From an uncultured Kiritimatiellota bacterium (GTDB lineage: Bacteria > Verrucomicrobiota > Kiritimatiellia > RFP12 > UBA1067), in assembly GCA_934635225.1 (NCBI GenBank), contig CAKTYZ010000001.1:124001-188000 (forward strand): DNA of 64,000 bases, read 5' to 3'. The position numbers and the translations under genes were made by a program. This document shows positions 44,205-52,565 of this stretch, one piece after another. A model generated the notes under the pieces. That model did no database searches. It saw nothing but the letters and a program-made list of their open reading frames with translations, and was not told the origin of the DNA. Every line of letters begins with the position of its first letter. Positions within the stretch are counted from its first letter, which is position 1.

Positions 44205-45638
44205 ATGAAAATGGCGAAAGGGAGAAAGTTCTTGGCTGCGGCGCTTTTGGCGCTGGTCGGCTGTTCGACCTTGTTTGACGCGCGCGAGACCCAGAGGAAG
44301 CTTGCGTCGAAGGGGGACGATGCCGAAGTCCGAAAAGGCATGACGCTGGTTGATTTCCGCGGCCAGTCGCTCGCGGGCCTTGTGGACTTTGCGTTGACGA
44401 ATCGACCCTCTGTCGTCTCGAAGACTCTTGCGGTGCGCGATGCGCGTCTGGCGCTCAAGGCCGTGGCGGCCGACGCGCCGGTTCTGAGCGAAACCCCGTG
44501 GACGGCCCCGAAGCTGTCGCTTTCGGGTGGCCATAGTGAATCAAGTGACGCCGTCCATTTTCGTGACGGGGACTGGAGCATGAGAGGAGATCCTTCGGCG
44601 GCTTTGTCGCTGGACCTTCTCATCTATGATTTCGGGCGCTCTGCGGCGAAAGCAAGGGCGCAGGCCGAGCGGGTTGTGTCCTCCGAGCTCGCCTTGTCCG
44701 ATGAAGGCTACACGGTTTTTCGTGAGGTGGCTGACGCGTTCTTCGGCTTCTACGAGAAGCGCGCGTTGCTGGAGGTCGCCCAGACGAACGCCCAACAGTA
44801 TGCGGAGCATTTGATGCGTGCGGAGGAGAAGCGTCAGGCTGGCGAGGCGAACCGGCTGGACGTCTTGAAGGCGCGGTTGGACCTCGCGAAGGCGCGGCAG
44901 TCCGTTGTCGCCGCGTCGAATCTTGTGGACACGATGGGCGCGACACTGCTGCAGTCATTGGGCGTGGACGTGTCGCGCGGCACGTGGCAGACGGCCTTTG
45001 ACCCGTCTGCCGTTGCGTTTGATTCGGTACGTCGCGGCTTTGCCGAGACGGAAGAGGACATTGGTTCGGCGTTTGCGTTTGCGCGCACGAACGCCCCGGC
45101 CTTGCGTGTGGCGCGAGCGAAGCTTCGTGCCGCTTCTCATGACGTCGATTATGCGATTGCCGACTTGATGCCCTCTCTTTCCCTGTCCGCTTCTCTCAGC
45201 TGGACCGATCCTCTTTGGGTCTTCCGCTGGGGGCTTTCGGCGTCGCAGAGCCTCTTTCAGGGCTTTCGCAAGACGACGGCTGTGGATCGGGCGGTCGTTG
45301 CGCTCGAAAGTGCCGCCGCGAACGTGGACAGCGCCGAGCAGAAGCTGTCGGTCGATTTGGAGTCGGCTCTCGCGAACCGCGACAATTCGCGCGAAGCTCT
45401 CGCGAGCGCAAGTGCGTCTGTGCGGAGCGCAGCGGAGAATCTGGAGACCGTACGCGAACAGTTTGCCGTCGGTTCAGCGAGCCGCGTCGAGCTGTCGGAG
45501 GCGATTGCGGCCGATTCGCAGGCGCGCGGCGACTGCATTACGGCGTTTTACGATGGCCAACGGGCCGAAGCGGCGCTTTTTGCGTTGACGGGACGCGTGC
45601 CGAAGTTCCGCGAGGAGGTTGTCCGTGAAAAGAAATGA
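44205..45638 (+). CDS. TolC-like outer-membrane efflux lipoprotein
   Basis: 477 residues. A lipoprotein signal (KFLAAALLALVGC) places the Cys near residue 20. Two repeats of the outer-membrane efflux family follow: long coiled-coil helices (for example EANRLDVLKARLDLAKARQS and VELSEAIAADSQARGD), each with short beta segments (SLSLSASLSW, FRWGLSASQSLF). Trimers form the outer-membrane channel and periplasmic tunnel for pumps. It overlaps the MacA-like gene by ATGA or sits 23 bp before it, depending on that gene's start. It may also serve the RND pump encoded 2-6 kb upstream. Confidence 0.88.
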   Translation: MKMAKGRKFLAAALLALVGCSTLFDARETQRKLASKGDDAEVRKGMTLVDFRGQSLAGLVDFALTNRPSVVSKTLAVRDARLALKAVAADAPVLSETPWTAPKLSLSGGHSESSDAVHFRDGDWSMRGDPSAALSLDLLIYDFGRSAAKARAQAERVVSSELALSDEGYTVFREVADAFFGFYEKRALLEVAQTNAQQYAEHLMRAEEKRQAGEANRLDVLKARLDLAKARQSVVAASNLVDTMGATLLQSLGVDVSRGTWQTAFDPSAVAFDSVRRGFAETEEDIGSAFAFARTNAPALRVARAKLRAASHDVDYAIADLMPSLSLSASLSWTDPLWVFRWGLSASQSLFQGFRKTTAVDRAVVALESAAANVDSAEQKLSVDLESALANRDNSREALASASASVRSAAENLETVREQFAVGSASRVELSEAIAADSQARGDCITAFYDGQRAEAALFALTGRVPKFREEVVREKK

Positions 45639-45661
45639 AGTTGAAGAAAGGAGTGAACGCC

Positions 45662-46924
45662 ATGTCTATCCAGACGCGTCGTGATTCGTCCGCTTGCCTA
45701 TTTGCCGTCTTGACGCTGTGGGTACTGTTCGCCGTTGGCTGCAGTCGGGAGGGTTCGGCGCTCGGAGGCCCGAAAGGGCCGAAATATCGATTCGCGCCGA
45801 TTGTGCGGACGGACCTTGTGCGGACCGTCGAGGCGACGGGGACGATTCAACCGCGCAACACGCCGAGCGGCATTCCCGTCGGTGCACAGGTCAATGGAAA
45901 GGTTCTCAAGCTCTTTGTCGATTACAATTCGACCGTGACCAACGGACAGGTTGTCGCGCTCATCGACCCTCTTGTCTACGAAGCGACCTACCGCAATGCC
46001 GTCGGGCAGCTTCATGGGAACCAGGCGCGGGTGAAGCAATGCGAGGCGGTCTTGACTCTGACCGAGAAGACGCTTATGCGCAAGCAAGCCCTCTTCAAGA
46101 AGGGAATGTGTTCGGAGGCGGATCTGGACGCGGCCGTCGAGGCTCGGGACAGTGCGGTTGCGTCTCTCGACAGCGCGAAGGCTTCTGTCGAGCAGTCGGA
46201 GGCCTCCGTCTCGAAGGCGAGGGCCGATCTGGACTACTGCACGATTCGTTCGCCCGTGAACGGCGTCGTCCTCGCGCGCAAGGTCGAGGAGGGCGAGACG
46301 GTCGTTTCCTCGATGAACGCCGTGCCCGTGCTGACGATTGCGGAGGACCTGAAGACGGTCTGGGTTGAGGCGACGGTGCCGGAGGCGGATGTTGGGAACA
46401 TCAAGGTCGGGCAGTCCGTCTCCTTCACGGCGGATGCCTACCGCCGGAAGTTCACGGGGAGGGTGCGACAGATTCGCCTGGCCGCGACGACGACGAACAA
46501 TGTCGTCACCTATCCGATCATCATCGAGGCGGAGAATCCGGACGAAATGCTCTTTCCGGGAATGACGGCGACGCTGTCCATCGAGACGGCGTGCGCTGAG
46601 AATGCGGTCGTCGTCTCGGCGGCGGCGTTCCGTTTCCGCCCGAAGGAGGAGGATCGCGTGGCGGGCGAAGTGCCGCGCGGGCGCAAGATTTGGCTGGTGG
46701 GGGCGAACGGAAAACTTGAGCCGCATGTGGTCAAGACGGGCGTTTCGGACGATTCGTTCACCGAATTGGCGGAAGGTGACGCGTTCGAGGGAAAGGAGGC
46801 TGTCGTCGGCTATCAGACGCCCTCGACCTTGGCCCTGCCGTCATCGGAACAGGCGAGCAATCCGTTCATGCCGAAAAGACCGAAGCATGGCACGTCCGGC
46901 ACGGCTCCCGAGCCGAAGAAATGA
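45662..46924 (+). CDS. MacA/HlyD-like efflux adaptor lipoprotein
   Basis: 420 residues from the ATG at 45662, which follows AGGAG at good spacing; an ATG at 45635 overlapping the upstream stop is possible. The signal ends in VLFAVGC (lipoprotein). The lipoyl domain is split (SGIPVGAQVNGKVLKLFVDY and IRSPVNGVVLARKVEEGET) around a coiled-coil hairpin of ~100 residues. The barrel domain includes TVPEADVGNIKVGQSVSF. It resembles MacA, which works with the ABC transporter MacB and TolC. No MacB gene follows, so the partner is elsewhere. A Pro/Lys tail ends the protein. Confidence 0.88.
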   Translation: MSIQTRRDSSACLFAVLTLWVLFAVGCSREGSALGGPKGPKYRFAPIVRTDLVRTVEATGTIQPRNTPSGIPVGAQVNGKVLKLFVDYNSTVTNGQVVALIDPLVYEATYRNAVGQLHGNQARVKQCEAVLTLTEKTLMRKQALFKKGMCSEADLDAAVEARDSAVASLDSAKASVEQSEASVSKARADLDYCTIRSPVNGVVLARKVEEGETVVSSMNAVPVLTIAEDLKTVWVEATVPEADVGNIKVGQSVSFTADAYRRKFTGRVRQIRLAATTTNNVVTYPIIIEAENPDEMLFPGMTATLSIETACAENAVVVSAAAFRFRPKEEDRVAGEVPRGRKIWLVGANGKLEPHVVKTGVSDDSFTELAEGDAFEGKEAVVGYQTPSTLALPSSEQASNPFMPKRPKHGTSGTAPEPKK

Positions 46925-46933
46925 ACGGTGCAC

Positions 46934-46963
46934 TTGACGCGCAATCCCCGTTTTTGGTATCAT
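46934..46963 (+). promoter_or_regulatory. rpmI-rplT promoter TTGACG-18-TATCAT
   Basis: TTGACG at 46934-46939 and TATCAT (with TGG) at 46958-46963. A leader of ~65 nt precedes rpmI and could host ribosomal-protein autoregulation; no structure is claimed. Confidence 0.75.
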
Positions 46964-47033
46964 ATACATTAATTCCGTCTGGATCGGGCTCACTTCAGCT
47001 GCCCGAACGGTAAGGATAGAAAGGAAAAACAAA

Positions 47034-47234
47034 ATGCCGAAGATGAAGACAAAGAAGTGCGCTGTCAAGCGCATGAAGCTCTCGAAGACCGGTAAGGTCC
47101 TTCGTTCGCAGGGCGGTCACGCCCACTTGAATAACGGTAAGAAGCGCAGCCGCAAGAACAACCTCTGTGGCCGTACTGCCGTTGAGTCCCCCAAAGTCAC
47201 CAAGACCTACGCGCGTGCGCTTCAGGGTCGTTAA
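47034..47234 (+). CDS. rpmI: 50S ribosomal protein L35
   Basis: 66 residues: MPKMKTKKCAVKRMKLSKTG is the standard L35 start, and the short basic protein binds 23S rRNA. The ATG follows GAAAGGAAAAACAAA. It lies 20 bp before rplT as usual, but infC, commonly first in this operon, is absent; a MacA-like gene lies upstream instead. Confidence 0.97.
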   Translation: MPKMKTKKCAVKRMKLSKTGKVLRSQGGHAHLNNGKKRSRKNNLCGRTAVESPKVTKTYARALQGR

Positions 47235-47254
47235 TGTAAAGGAGTTGATTTACC

Positions 47255-47602
47255 ATGCGTGTTACGAATGCTCCCGCTTCCCGCGAACGCCGCCGTCGCC
47301 GCCTTGCGCTGGCGAAAGGCTTTTATGGCGCCCGTTCCAAACTCTTCCGCACGGCGACCGAAGCGGTTGATCGCGCGATGCGTCTCTCGACCGAGCACCG
47401 CAAGCTCAAGAAGCGCGATTTCCGTCAGCTTTGGATTGGCCGCGTCAACGCGGCGGTGCGTCAGGAAGGCATCAGCTACTCGAGGTTCATGGCGGGGCTG
47501 ATCAAGGCTGGTGTGACGCTCAACCGCAAGATGCTCTCCGAAATCGCAATTCACGACTCGGCTGGCTTCAAGGCGATTGTCGAGATCGCGAAGAACGCCT
47601 AA
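47255..47602 (+). CDS. rplT: 50S ribosomal protein L20
   Basis: 115 residues, full length. ASRERRRRRLALAKGFYGAR and FRQLWIGRVNAAVRQEGISY are diagnostic of L20, an early 50S assembly protein that also represses its own operon in other bacteria. AAAGGAG precedes the ATG. A strong terminator follows. Confidence 0.97.
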   Translation: MRVTNAPASRERRRRRLALAKGFYGARSKLFRTATEAVDRAMRLSTEHRKLKKRDFRQLWIGRVNAAVRQEGISYSRFMAGLIKAGVTLNRKMLSEIAIHDSAGFKAIVEIAKNA

Positions 47603-47625
47603 GCTGTTCGGTTGAACGAATGAAG

Positions 47626-47667
47626 CGTCGGTCGTCTTGTTTCGTGAGACGACCGCGTTTTTTTTTT
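47626..47667 (+). terminator. Rho-independent terminator of rpmI-rplT
   Basis: CGGTCGTCT (47629-47637) and AGACGACCG (47647-47655) form a perfect stem with a 9-base loop, followed by a run of ten T. Confidence 0.93.
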
Positions 47668-47711
47668 ATCGCGTGTGCTGCGGCCTTTTCTCGGCGGATT
47701 TCAACTTTCCG

Positions 47712-47741
47712 TTGTCTAACAGGTGCTCAAGGTGCTATAAT
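47712..47741 (+). promoter_or_regulatory. Ferredoxin promoter TTGTCT-18-TATAAT
   Basis: TTGTCT at 47712-47717 and TATAAT at 47736-47741. The leader is ~43 nt with AAGGAG before the ATG. Confidence 0.75.
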
Positions 47742-47748
47742 ACGCGGT

Positions 47749-47760
47749 GTCTTGCAAGAC
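47749..47760. promoter_or_regulatory. 12-bp perfect palindrome at the transcription start
   Basis: GTCTTGCAAGAC covers the predicted start site (~47748) of the ferredoxin-permease unit. Its position fits a repressor operator; the regulator is unknown. Confidence 0.5.
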
Positions 47761-47790
47761 ATAACAACAAACTAAGGAGTAAAGAAGACC

Positions 47791-47961
47791 ATGGCTCACA
47801 AGATTGAAGCTGACAAGTGCGTCGGATGCGGTTGCTGCAAGGATGCTTGCCCGGCGGAAGCGATTACCGAGGGTACGCCCTACACGATTGACGCGGACAA
47901 ATGCGTCGATTGCGGTGCCTGCGCGGCGCAGTGCCCGAACGAAGCCATCACCCAGGCGTGA
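47791..47961 (+). CDS. 2[4Fe-4S] ferredoxin
   Basis: 56 residues, the size of clostridial-type ferredoxins. Two cluster motifs are present: CVGCGCCKDACP and CVDCGACAAQCP, each C-x2-C-x2-C-x3-C-P. It is a small cytosolic electron carrier for anaerobic redox enzymes. It starts after AAGGAG with its own promoter. Its stop overlaps the GTG of the permease gene (GTGA), which is unusual company for a ferredoxin. Confidence 0.96.
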   Translation: MAHKIEADKCVGCGCCKDACPAEAITEGTPYTIDADKCVDCGACAAQCPNEAITQA

Positions 47962-48794
47962 TAGAATTCGTCAAAGAAACCCTGCTTCTGCTTCCGTTTC
48001 TCCTTGTGACCTATTTGGTTCTGGAGGCGATTGAAGCCCATGCAGGTGGTGCGCTCGAGAGAATTCTCGAGCGTGCGCGTTCTGTGGGGCCGTTTGCCGG
48101 TGCGCTTGCCGGTGCGATTCCGCAGTGTGGCGTCTCGGCGGCGGCGGCTTCGTTCTATGCGGGTGGCGTCGTTACGGTCGGGACGCTCGTTGCGGTCTTT
48201 CTCTCGACATCAGATGAACTGATACCCGTTCTTCTCTCGAAGCAGGTCCCTGTCGCGCTTCTGACGCGGATTGTCCTTCTGAAGGTCTCGGCGGCGATTG
48301 TCATTGGATTCTTGGTGAACGGCGTTCTCGTTTTGGCCCGTGCGCGGCGTCGTGACGTGCGCGTTCGCGAACTCTGTGCGCACAGCCACTGCGGTTGCCA
48401 TGACCACAAGGGGATTCTCGTCCCCGCGCTCATCCACACGGCCGAGATATTCTTCTTTATTGTCCTTGTCTCTGGCTCGATTGAGTTTTGTCTCCATTTC
48501 TTTGGCGAGAATTCGCTTCAGACTCTCCGGCTCAACAAACCGATTCTCGGTGAACTTGCGGCGGGTGCGCTTGGGCTGATTCCGAACTGTGCCGTTTCGG
48601 TTGCGGGGGCTGAACTCTACTGTTCGGGCGCGATGAGCCCTGGCGCGCTGATGGCGTCGTCCTTCACGGGTTCGGGTCTGGGGCTGCTCGTCCTTTTCCG
48701 CACGAACCGCAGTCTGAGGGAGAATCTCGCGATTTTGGGACTCGTCTATGGGGCGGGTGTCGTCTTGGGGTTCCTGACGGGACCGTTGCTCTGA
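47958..48794 (+). CDS. Putative metal/arsenic efflux-type permease
   Basis: 278 residues from the GTG at 47958 that overlaps the ferredoxin stop. About eight membrane segments form two related halves (GALAGAIPQCGVSAAAASFY and AGALGLIPNCAVSVAGAELY), a pattern of the putative arsenic efflux/manganese transporter family (ArsP_2-like). The central loop is rich in Cys and His (CAHSHCGCHDHKG) and looks like a metal-binding site. Family function is not well proven; arsenicals, manganese or another metal are all possible. Confidence 0.75.
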   Translation: MIEFVKETLLLLPFLLVTYLVLEAIEAHAGGALERILERARSVGPFAGALAGAIPQCGVSAAAASFYAGGVVTVGTLVAVFLSTSDELIPVLLSKQVPVALLTRIVLLKVSAAIVIGFLVNGVLVLARARRRDVRVRELCAHSHCGCHDHKGILVPALIHTAEIFFFIVLVSGSIEFCLHFFGENSLQTLRLNKPILGELAAGALGLIPNCAVSVAGAELYCSGAMSPGALMASSFTGSGLGLLVLFRTNRSLRENLAILGLVYGAGVVLGFLTGPLL

Positions 48795-48828
48795 TTTTTA
48801 GGTCACAAGGGCACGAAGGTCGCGGAGA

Positions 48829-49809
48829 GTGCAGGGATTGAAAGACCGATTTGCGAGACTGTGCGACGCGCTGTGGGCGTCTTGGCTGGGTCGTGTCGTC
48901 CAGCGGTTCTTGGACGCGAACTGCTCGATGCACGCGGCGGGGTTGACCTATTTCTCGCTTTTGGCGATCGTTCCCGTGCTTTGCTGCATTCTTGTCGCGG
49001 CCAAGGTGTGTCGCGTGGACGAATACGCGCGTGTTCAGCTCAATGCGAAGATTGATGCGCTAATCGTGCAGGTCGAGCAGGGACAGGACGAGGTATTGCC
49101 GTTCCTGTCAGCGGTCGATGTTGCCGAACAGGAGAAGAAACGCATTGCCGTGACGGAGTTTGCGCACGCCGCGCGAAAGGTCTCCAACCAGCTTTTCGCG
49201 CGCGTCGAATCATTCGATATCGGCACGTTTGGCTGGATCGGGTTCGGTTTTCTGCTGTGGACGGTGATTTCGTCCCTTGCGTCCGTCGAAACGAGCTTTA
49301 ACGAGATTTTCGGCGTCGAGAAGCCACGCCCCATCTGGAAGCGCGCCTATCTCTATCTCTTTATCATGGTTGTTCTGCCGATTCTCGCGACCGTGGCGAT
49401 GTCCCTGCCGATTCTGAACACGGTCAAGAATGTGCTGATTGCGACAATGGGGCGACTCTGGCTCACGAAATGGGTCTCGGACGGACTGATCGGCATCCTC
49501 GACTCGCGTCTCTTCAGCCTCGTGTTCACGTGGGGGGCCGCGTCGCTGGCCTTTGGCTTCTTTTTTTGGGTTGTTCCAAACTGCGTCGTTCGCTTTCGCC
49601 ATGCTTGGTATGGCGGCTTGGTGACGGCGCTTCTCTTCGGCGGCTGGCTCAAACTGTGTACCGTCGCCCAGGTCGGCATTGCCAAGTCTTCGGCGCTTTA
49701 CGGATCGTTCGCCTTTCTGCCGATTGTCTTGGCTTGGCTTTACATGAGCTGGCAGATCGTGCTGATAGGTGCGTGTCTTGTGCGCGCGTTTGAGCGGACA
49801 CGCACTTGA
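48829..49809 (+). CDS. YihY/virulence factor BrkB family membrane protein
   Basis: 326 residues if it starts at the GTG at 48829; a TTG at 48838 is an alternative, and no ATG is well placed. The family signature is MHAAGLTYFSLLAIVPVLCC in the first membrane segment. Segments WIGFGFLLWTVISSLASVE, then TWGAASLAFGFFFWVVPN, and the late SSALYGSFAFLPIVLAWLYM-like region (up to LYMSW) complete the six-segment layout. The function of the family is not established. Its end lies in a 35-bp duplication caused by the following mobile element. Confidence 0.9.
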   Translation: MQGLKDRFARLCDALWASWLGRVVQRFLDANCSMHAAGLTYFSLLAIVPVLCCILVAAKVCRVDEYARVQLNAKIDALIVQVEQGQDEVLPFLSAVDVAEQEKKRIAVTEFAHAARKVSNQLFARVESFDIGTFGWIGFGFLLWTVISSLASVETSFNEIFGVEKPRPIWKRAYLYLFIMVVLPILATVAMSLPILNTVKNVLIATMGRLWLTKWVSDGLIGILDSRLFSLVFTWGAASLAFGFFFWVVPNCVVRFRHAWYGGLVTALLFGGWLKLCTVAQVGIAKSSALYGSFAFLPIVLAWLYMSWQIVLIGACLVRAFERTRT

Positions 49810-49816
49810 CGGTCGA
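49782..49816 (+). repeat. 35-bp direct repeat, left copy (end of YihY gene)
   Basis: Identical to 50266-50300 over all 35 bases (starts GCGCGCGTTTGAGC, ends TTGACGGTCGA). The two copies exactly bracket the IS30-derived element. This copy includes the YihY stop codon. Confidence 0.9.
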
Positions 49817-50265
49817 GGTGACTTGTAAAGGGAGTGGGTCAGCAAAAACTCCTTAAGCCACTTTGGCCAGACGTGAATCGTAAGCATGTGCGGTTTCTCC
49901 GTTGAGCGATTCCCTGTGGATTGAGTTGATCCAGTCCTCGAGCTGCCAGCGCCTGACGACGGGCGAGGTCGCCCCGCGCCTGAACTTGCGCTGCCATGCC
50001 GCAGCGTCTGCGGAGCTTTGCGTCGAAATTCGCAAAAAGAAATTCAAAAATCATGGTTGCCATGGGGATGGCTCATCCATCCGCATGGAGGCGGCTCTTC
50101 CATCCGCATGGAGACACCTCATCCATCCGCATCGATTGACGCACCCGTTCCAGGTCGTCCCCGGCATCTATGGGGTGGCGTTGTTCGCTTTTCTTCTTTG
50201 GTCCCCTCCCCCATGGCTTTCCTCTCTTCTTTGCTGACCCGTTAGATATTACCATTTTGGTGCCC
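49817..50265 (-). mobile_element. Non-autonomous IS30-derived element (copy 2)
   Basis: 449 bp with inverted ends: GGGTCAGCAAA is read inward from both sides (left near 49836, right near 50241 on the minus strand). On the minus strand the order is terminal module, three 23-bp repeats (50133-50065), an unexplained stretch, then the end of an IS30-type transposase (QLEDWINSIHRESL and RLAKVA, stop at 49853) directly before the other end. Most of the transposase is lost, so it depends on an enzyme encoded elsewhere. A 35-bp perfect direct repeat flanks it. It shares modules with copy 1 at 16819-17129, in different arrangement. Confidence 0.78.
50065..50133 (-). repeat. Three 23-bp tandem repeats, inverse to copy 1
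   Basis: Units of 23 bp containing CCATCCGCATG at 50065, 50088 and 50111. These are the reverse complement of the repeats at 16942-17010. Confidence 0.9.
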
Positions 50266-50300
50266 GCGCGCGTTTGAGCGGACACGCACTTGACGGTCGA
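50266..50300 (+). repeat. 35-bp direct repeat, right copy
   Basis: Partner of 49782-49816. It carries the -35 box of the next gene. Confidence 0.9.
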
Positions 50301-50319
50301 TGGTGAAGTTTGGTAGAAT
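50290..50319 (+). promoter_or_regulatory. Promoter TTGACG-18-TAGAAT
   Basis: TTGACG at 50290-50295 lies inside the right 35-bp repeat, and TAGAAT (with TGG) at 50314-50319 lies outside it. The duplication therefore left the promoter intact. The leader is ~35 nt with AAGGAG before the ATG at 50359. Confidence 0.75.
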
Positions 50320-50358
50320 AATTTCATTAGTCTTATGCGGCAGATAAGGAGATCATAG

Positions 50359-52380
50359 ATGAAAAAGAACTGTCTCTTCGTGGCGGCGTGGGCATTGCTC
50401 TGCGTTGGGGTCGTTTGGGCGGCGGATTGTGCGCCGGGCGCGAACTGGGGGAGGCTGGACCACCTCAATCGCGGACAGATTCACCGAGGCGGGGGGCGCG
50501 ACACCCGTCCGGACAATGCGCTTGAAACGTTCCTCTGGTGCTGGGGACATGGCGTCGCGCCGGAGGCGGATGTTCGCCTCACCAAGGACGGCGTCGCCAT
50601 TGCGCTTCATGACGACGATCTCCGGCGCATCGGACGTGGGCTTTCGCCGGAACTCGCGAAGACTCCCGTCAAGGACCTGAACTGGGTTGACATCAAGGAT
50701 GTTGATGTCGGCTCCTATCTCTCGCCTGAATACGCTTCGACGCGGATTGCCACCTTTGAGTCAATCGCCGCGGTGATGGCCGGGCGTCCGGAACGGTTGC
50801 TTTTCGTTGACGAGAAAGGGGCCTCACCGCGTCAAATTGCTGAAATCGCGCGGCGTTTCGGGGTTGAACGTCAGGTCATCTACACGTCTCCGCATTTCCA
50901 GCTGATGGCCGAGTGGCAGAAAGAAGTGCCCGGCGGCCTTGGCATGGTCTGGCTTGGCACGTGGGCGAAAGACAACTCGCCGACGTCTGTGGCTAAGGCT
51001 GACAAGTTCCTTGATGACACATTCCGCGCAATGGCGGCCTCAAATTGGGTCGGCATCTCGCAGGTTCAGATTCACGTCCGGACGGACTTCTCGAAAGACG
51101 ACCCGTTCTGCCCCTCGACGGCGGCGATCAAGCGCAGCATTGCGCTTCTCCACGCAAAAGGCATCACCGTTCAAGGCGTCTCCTGGACCGAGGGCAAGAA
51201 TCCGGAGGTTTACCGTCGTCTGTGGGATCTCGGCTTCGACAATCTCTGCTCAGACGACCCCCTCGTGCTGTTTGACTTCCTCAAGACGCTTCGTGCCCCG
51301 GCGGACGGGAAGGCGACGGCGGATGTCCCGCGCATCATCTTCGACACGGACATGATCGAGGACTTCGACGATGTCGGTGCGCTCGCGTGCCTCCACGCCT
51401 TGGCTGACGCGGGCGAATGCGAGATTCTGGCGACAATCAGCTCGACGCGCGGCAACGCCTCGGTGGCGGCGATCGAGGTGATCAACGGCTATTACGGGCG
51501 CGGCGGTCTCCCAGTCGGATGTACGCGGGAACTCGGCGTCTTGGGCGACAAGGGCGTGAAGAATGGGCGTAAGCGGACGCCCGAGGAGATCGCCGACCAG
51601 ATGCGGCGCGGCCGCATGGGCGAACTCGGGGGCTGGAACGAGGACGCACACTACAAGTACCGCAAGCTTGCGGCGGACTACCCGCAGTGGGTGCGCCATC
51701 TCGATTCGGACGATGCGCCTGATGCCAACGAGGTCTACCGCAAGATCCTTGCCGCTTCGCCGGACAAATCAGTCGTGGTCTGTTCGGTCGGCTTCCTTTC
51801 GAACATGCGCCGCCTTCTGGAGACAAAAGGAGATGACATCTCTCCGTTGACCGGCAGGGAGCTTGTCGCCCGAAAGGTGTCGAAGTGGTTCGCTATGGCC
51901 TGTCGCTACCCGCGCGGCAAGGAGTACAATTCGCTGATGGATGCCGAGTCCTCGCGCATTGCGCTGGCGGAATGGCCGACGCCCGTCGTGATTTGCGACT
52001 GGAACTACGGCGCGGACGTTTTCGCGGGGCGTGCGATTGCGGAAGCGAAGGGTCCGCGCAACCCTGTGAAGGACGTTTTCGCAGGCAACATCCCCTCGCG
52101 GGAGGAAATCGCCGCCGACCCAGCGCGGTGGCAGGGCAACTGCTTTGGCGTCGGCGGACGCGCGGCTTGGGACGAGGTGACGGTTCTTGCGGCCGTTCGC
52201 GGCGAAACGAGCTATTTCAATGTTCATCGCGGCGAATACCGCATGGTCGGGCAGGACGGCGAGAACGTTTGGGTCCCGGATGAGGTTCATGGTCGGCATC
52301 TCCGTCTCACCGAGAAGTTGAACAAGGTTGATGTCGGCAAGATCATTGATGAGCTGATTTGCCGCAGGCCAAAGAATTAG
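50359..52380 (+). CDS. Secreted fusion of glycerophosphodiester phosphodiesterase and nucleoside hydrolase domains
   Basis: 673 residues with a signal peptide ([21 protein letters not shown]). Residues ~40-310 are a GDPD-type barrel: [37 protein letters not shown] and late [15 protein letters not shown]. The usual P-E-N-T after the first His is P-D-N-A. Residues ~325-660 resemble nucleoside hydrolases: [19 protein letters not shown] has the D-x-D-x6-D-D-like calcium site, and the region around [16 protein letters not shown] matches the family's mid-domain. GDPD enzymes cut glycerophosphodiesters, and nucleoside hydrolases release base from ribosides. A secreted enzyme with both could scavenge phospholipid headgroups or nucleosides. 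It has its own promoter. Confidence 0.82.
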   Translation: MKKNCLFVAAWALLCVGVVWAADCAPGANWGRLDHLNRGQIHRGGGRDTRPDNALETFLWCWGHGVAPEADVRLTKDGVAIALHDDDLRRIGRGLSPELAKTPVKDLNWVDIKDVDVGSYLSPEYASTRIATFESIAAVMAGRPERLLFVDEKGASPRQIAEIARRFGVERQVIYTSPHFQLMAEWQKEVPGGLGMVWLGTWAKDNSPTSVAKADKFLDDTFRAMAASNWVGISQVQIHVRTDFSKDDPFCPSTAAIKRSIALLHAKGITVQGVSWTEGKNPEVYRRLWDLGFDNLCSDDPLVLFDFLKTLRAPADGKATADVPRIIFDTDMIEDFDDVGALACLHALADAGECEILATISSTRGNASVAAIEVINGYYGRGGLPVGCTRELGVLGDKGVKNGRKRTPEEIADQMRRGRMGELGGWNEDAHYKYRKLAADYPQWVRHLDSDDAPDANEVYRKILAASPDKSVVVCSVGFLSNMRRLLETKGDDISPLTGRELVARKVSKWFAMACRYPRGKEYNSLMDAESSRIALAEWPTPVVICDWNYGADVFAGRAIAEAKGPRNPVKDVFAGNIPSREEIAADPARWQGNCFGVGGRAAWDEVTVLAAVRGETSYFNVHRGEYRMVGQDGENVWVPDEVHGRHLRLTEKLNKVDVGKIIDELICRRPKN

Positions 52381-52565
52381 TCCGTTCGGGGAGGAGGGCA
52401 GATGTCGACGCCCCATGCGGGGATTGCCAATGCCCGTGTGCGGTGGACATCTCGTGTAATGCATCTGCTGGAGGACTTACATCTTCTGGAAAGCCGTTTG
52501 AGGTGACTCAGGGCGTTCGGATGGATGGCGGAAGGTGGCACGGAGATTGCAAATCGATTCCTGAT

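Noticed and set aside
52381..52565. Upstream extension of CarB by ~69 residues
   Set aside because: The frame is open but the extra part is Cys/Gly-rich and unlike CarB, and the standard N-terminus begins at the ATG at 52566.
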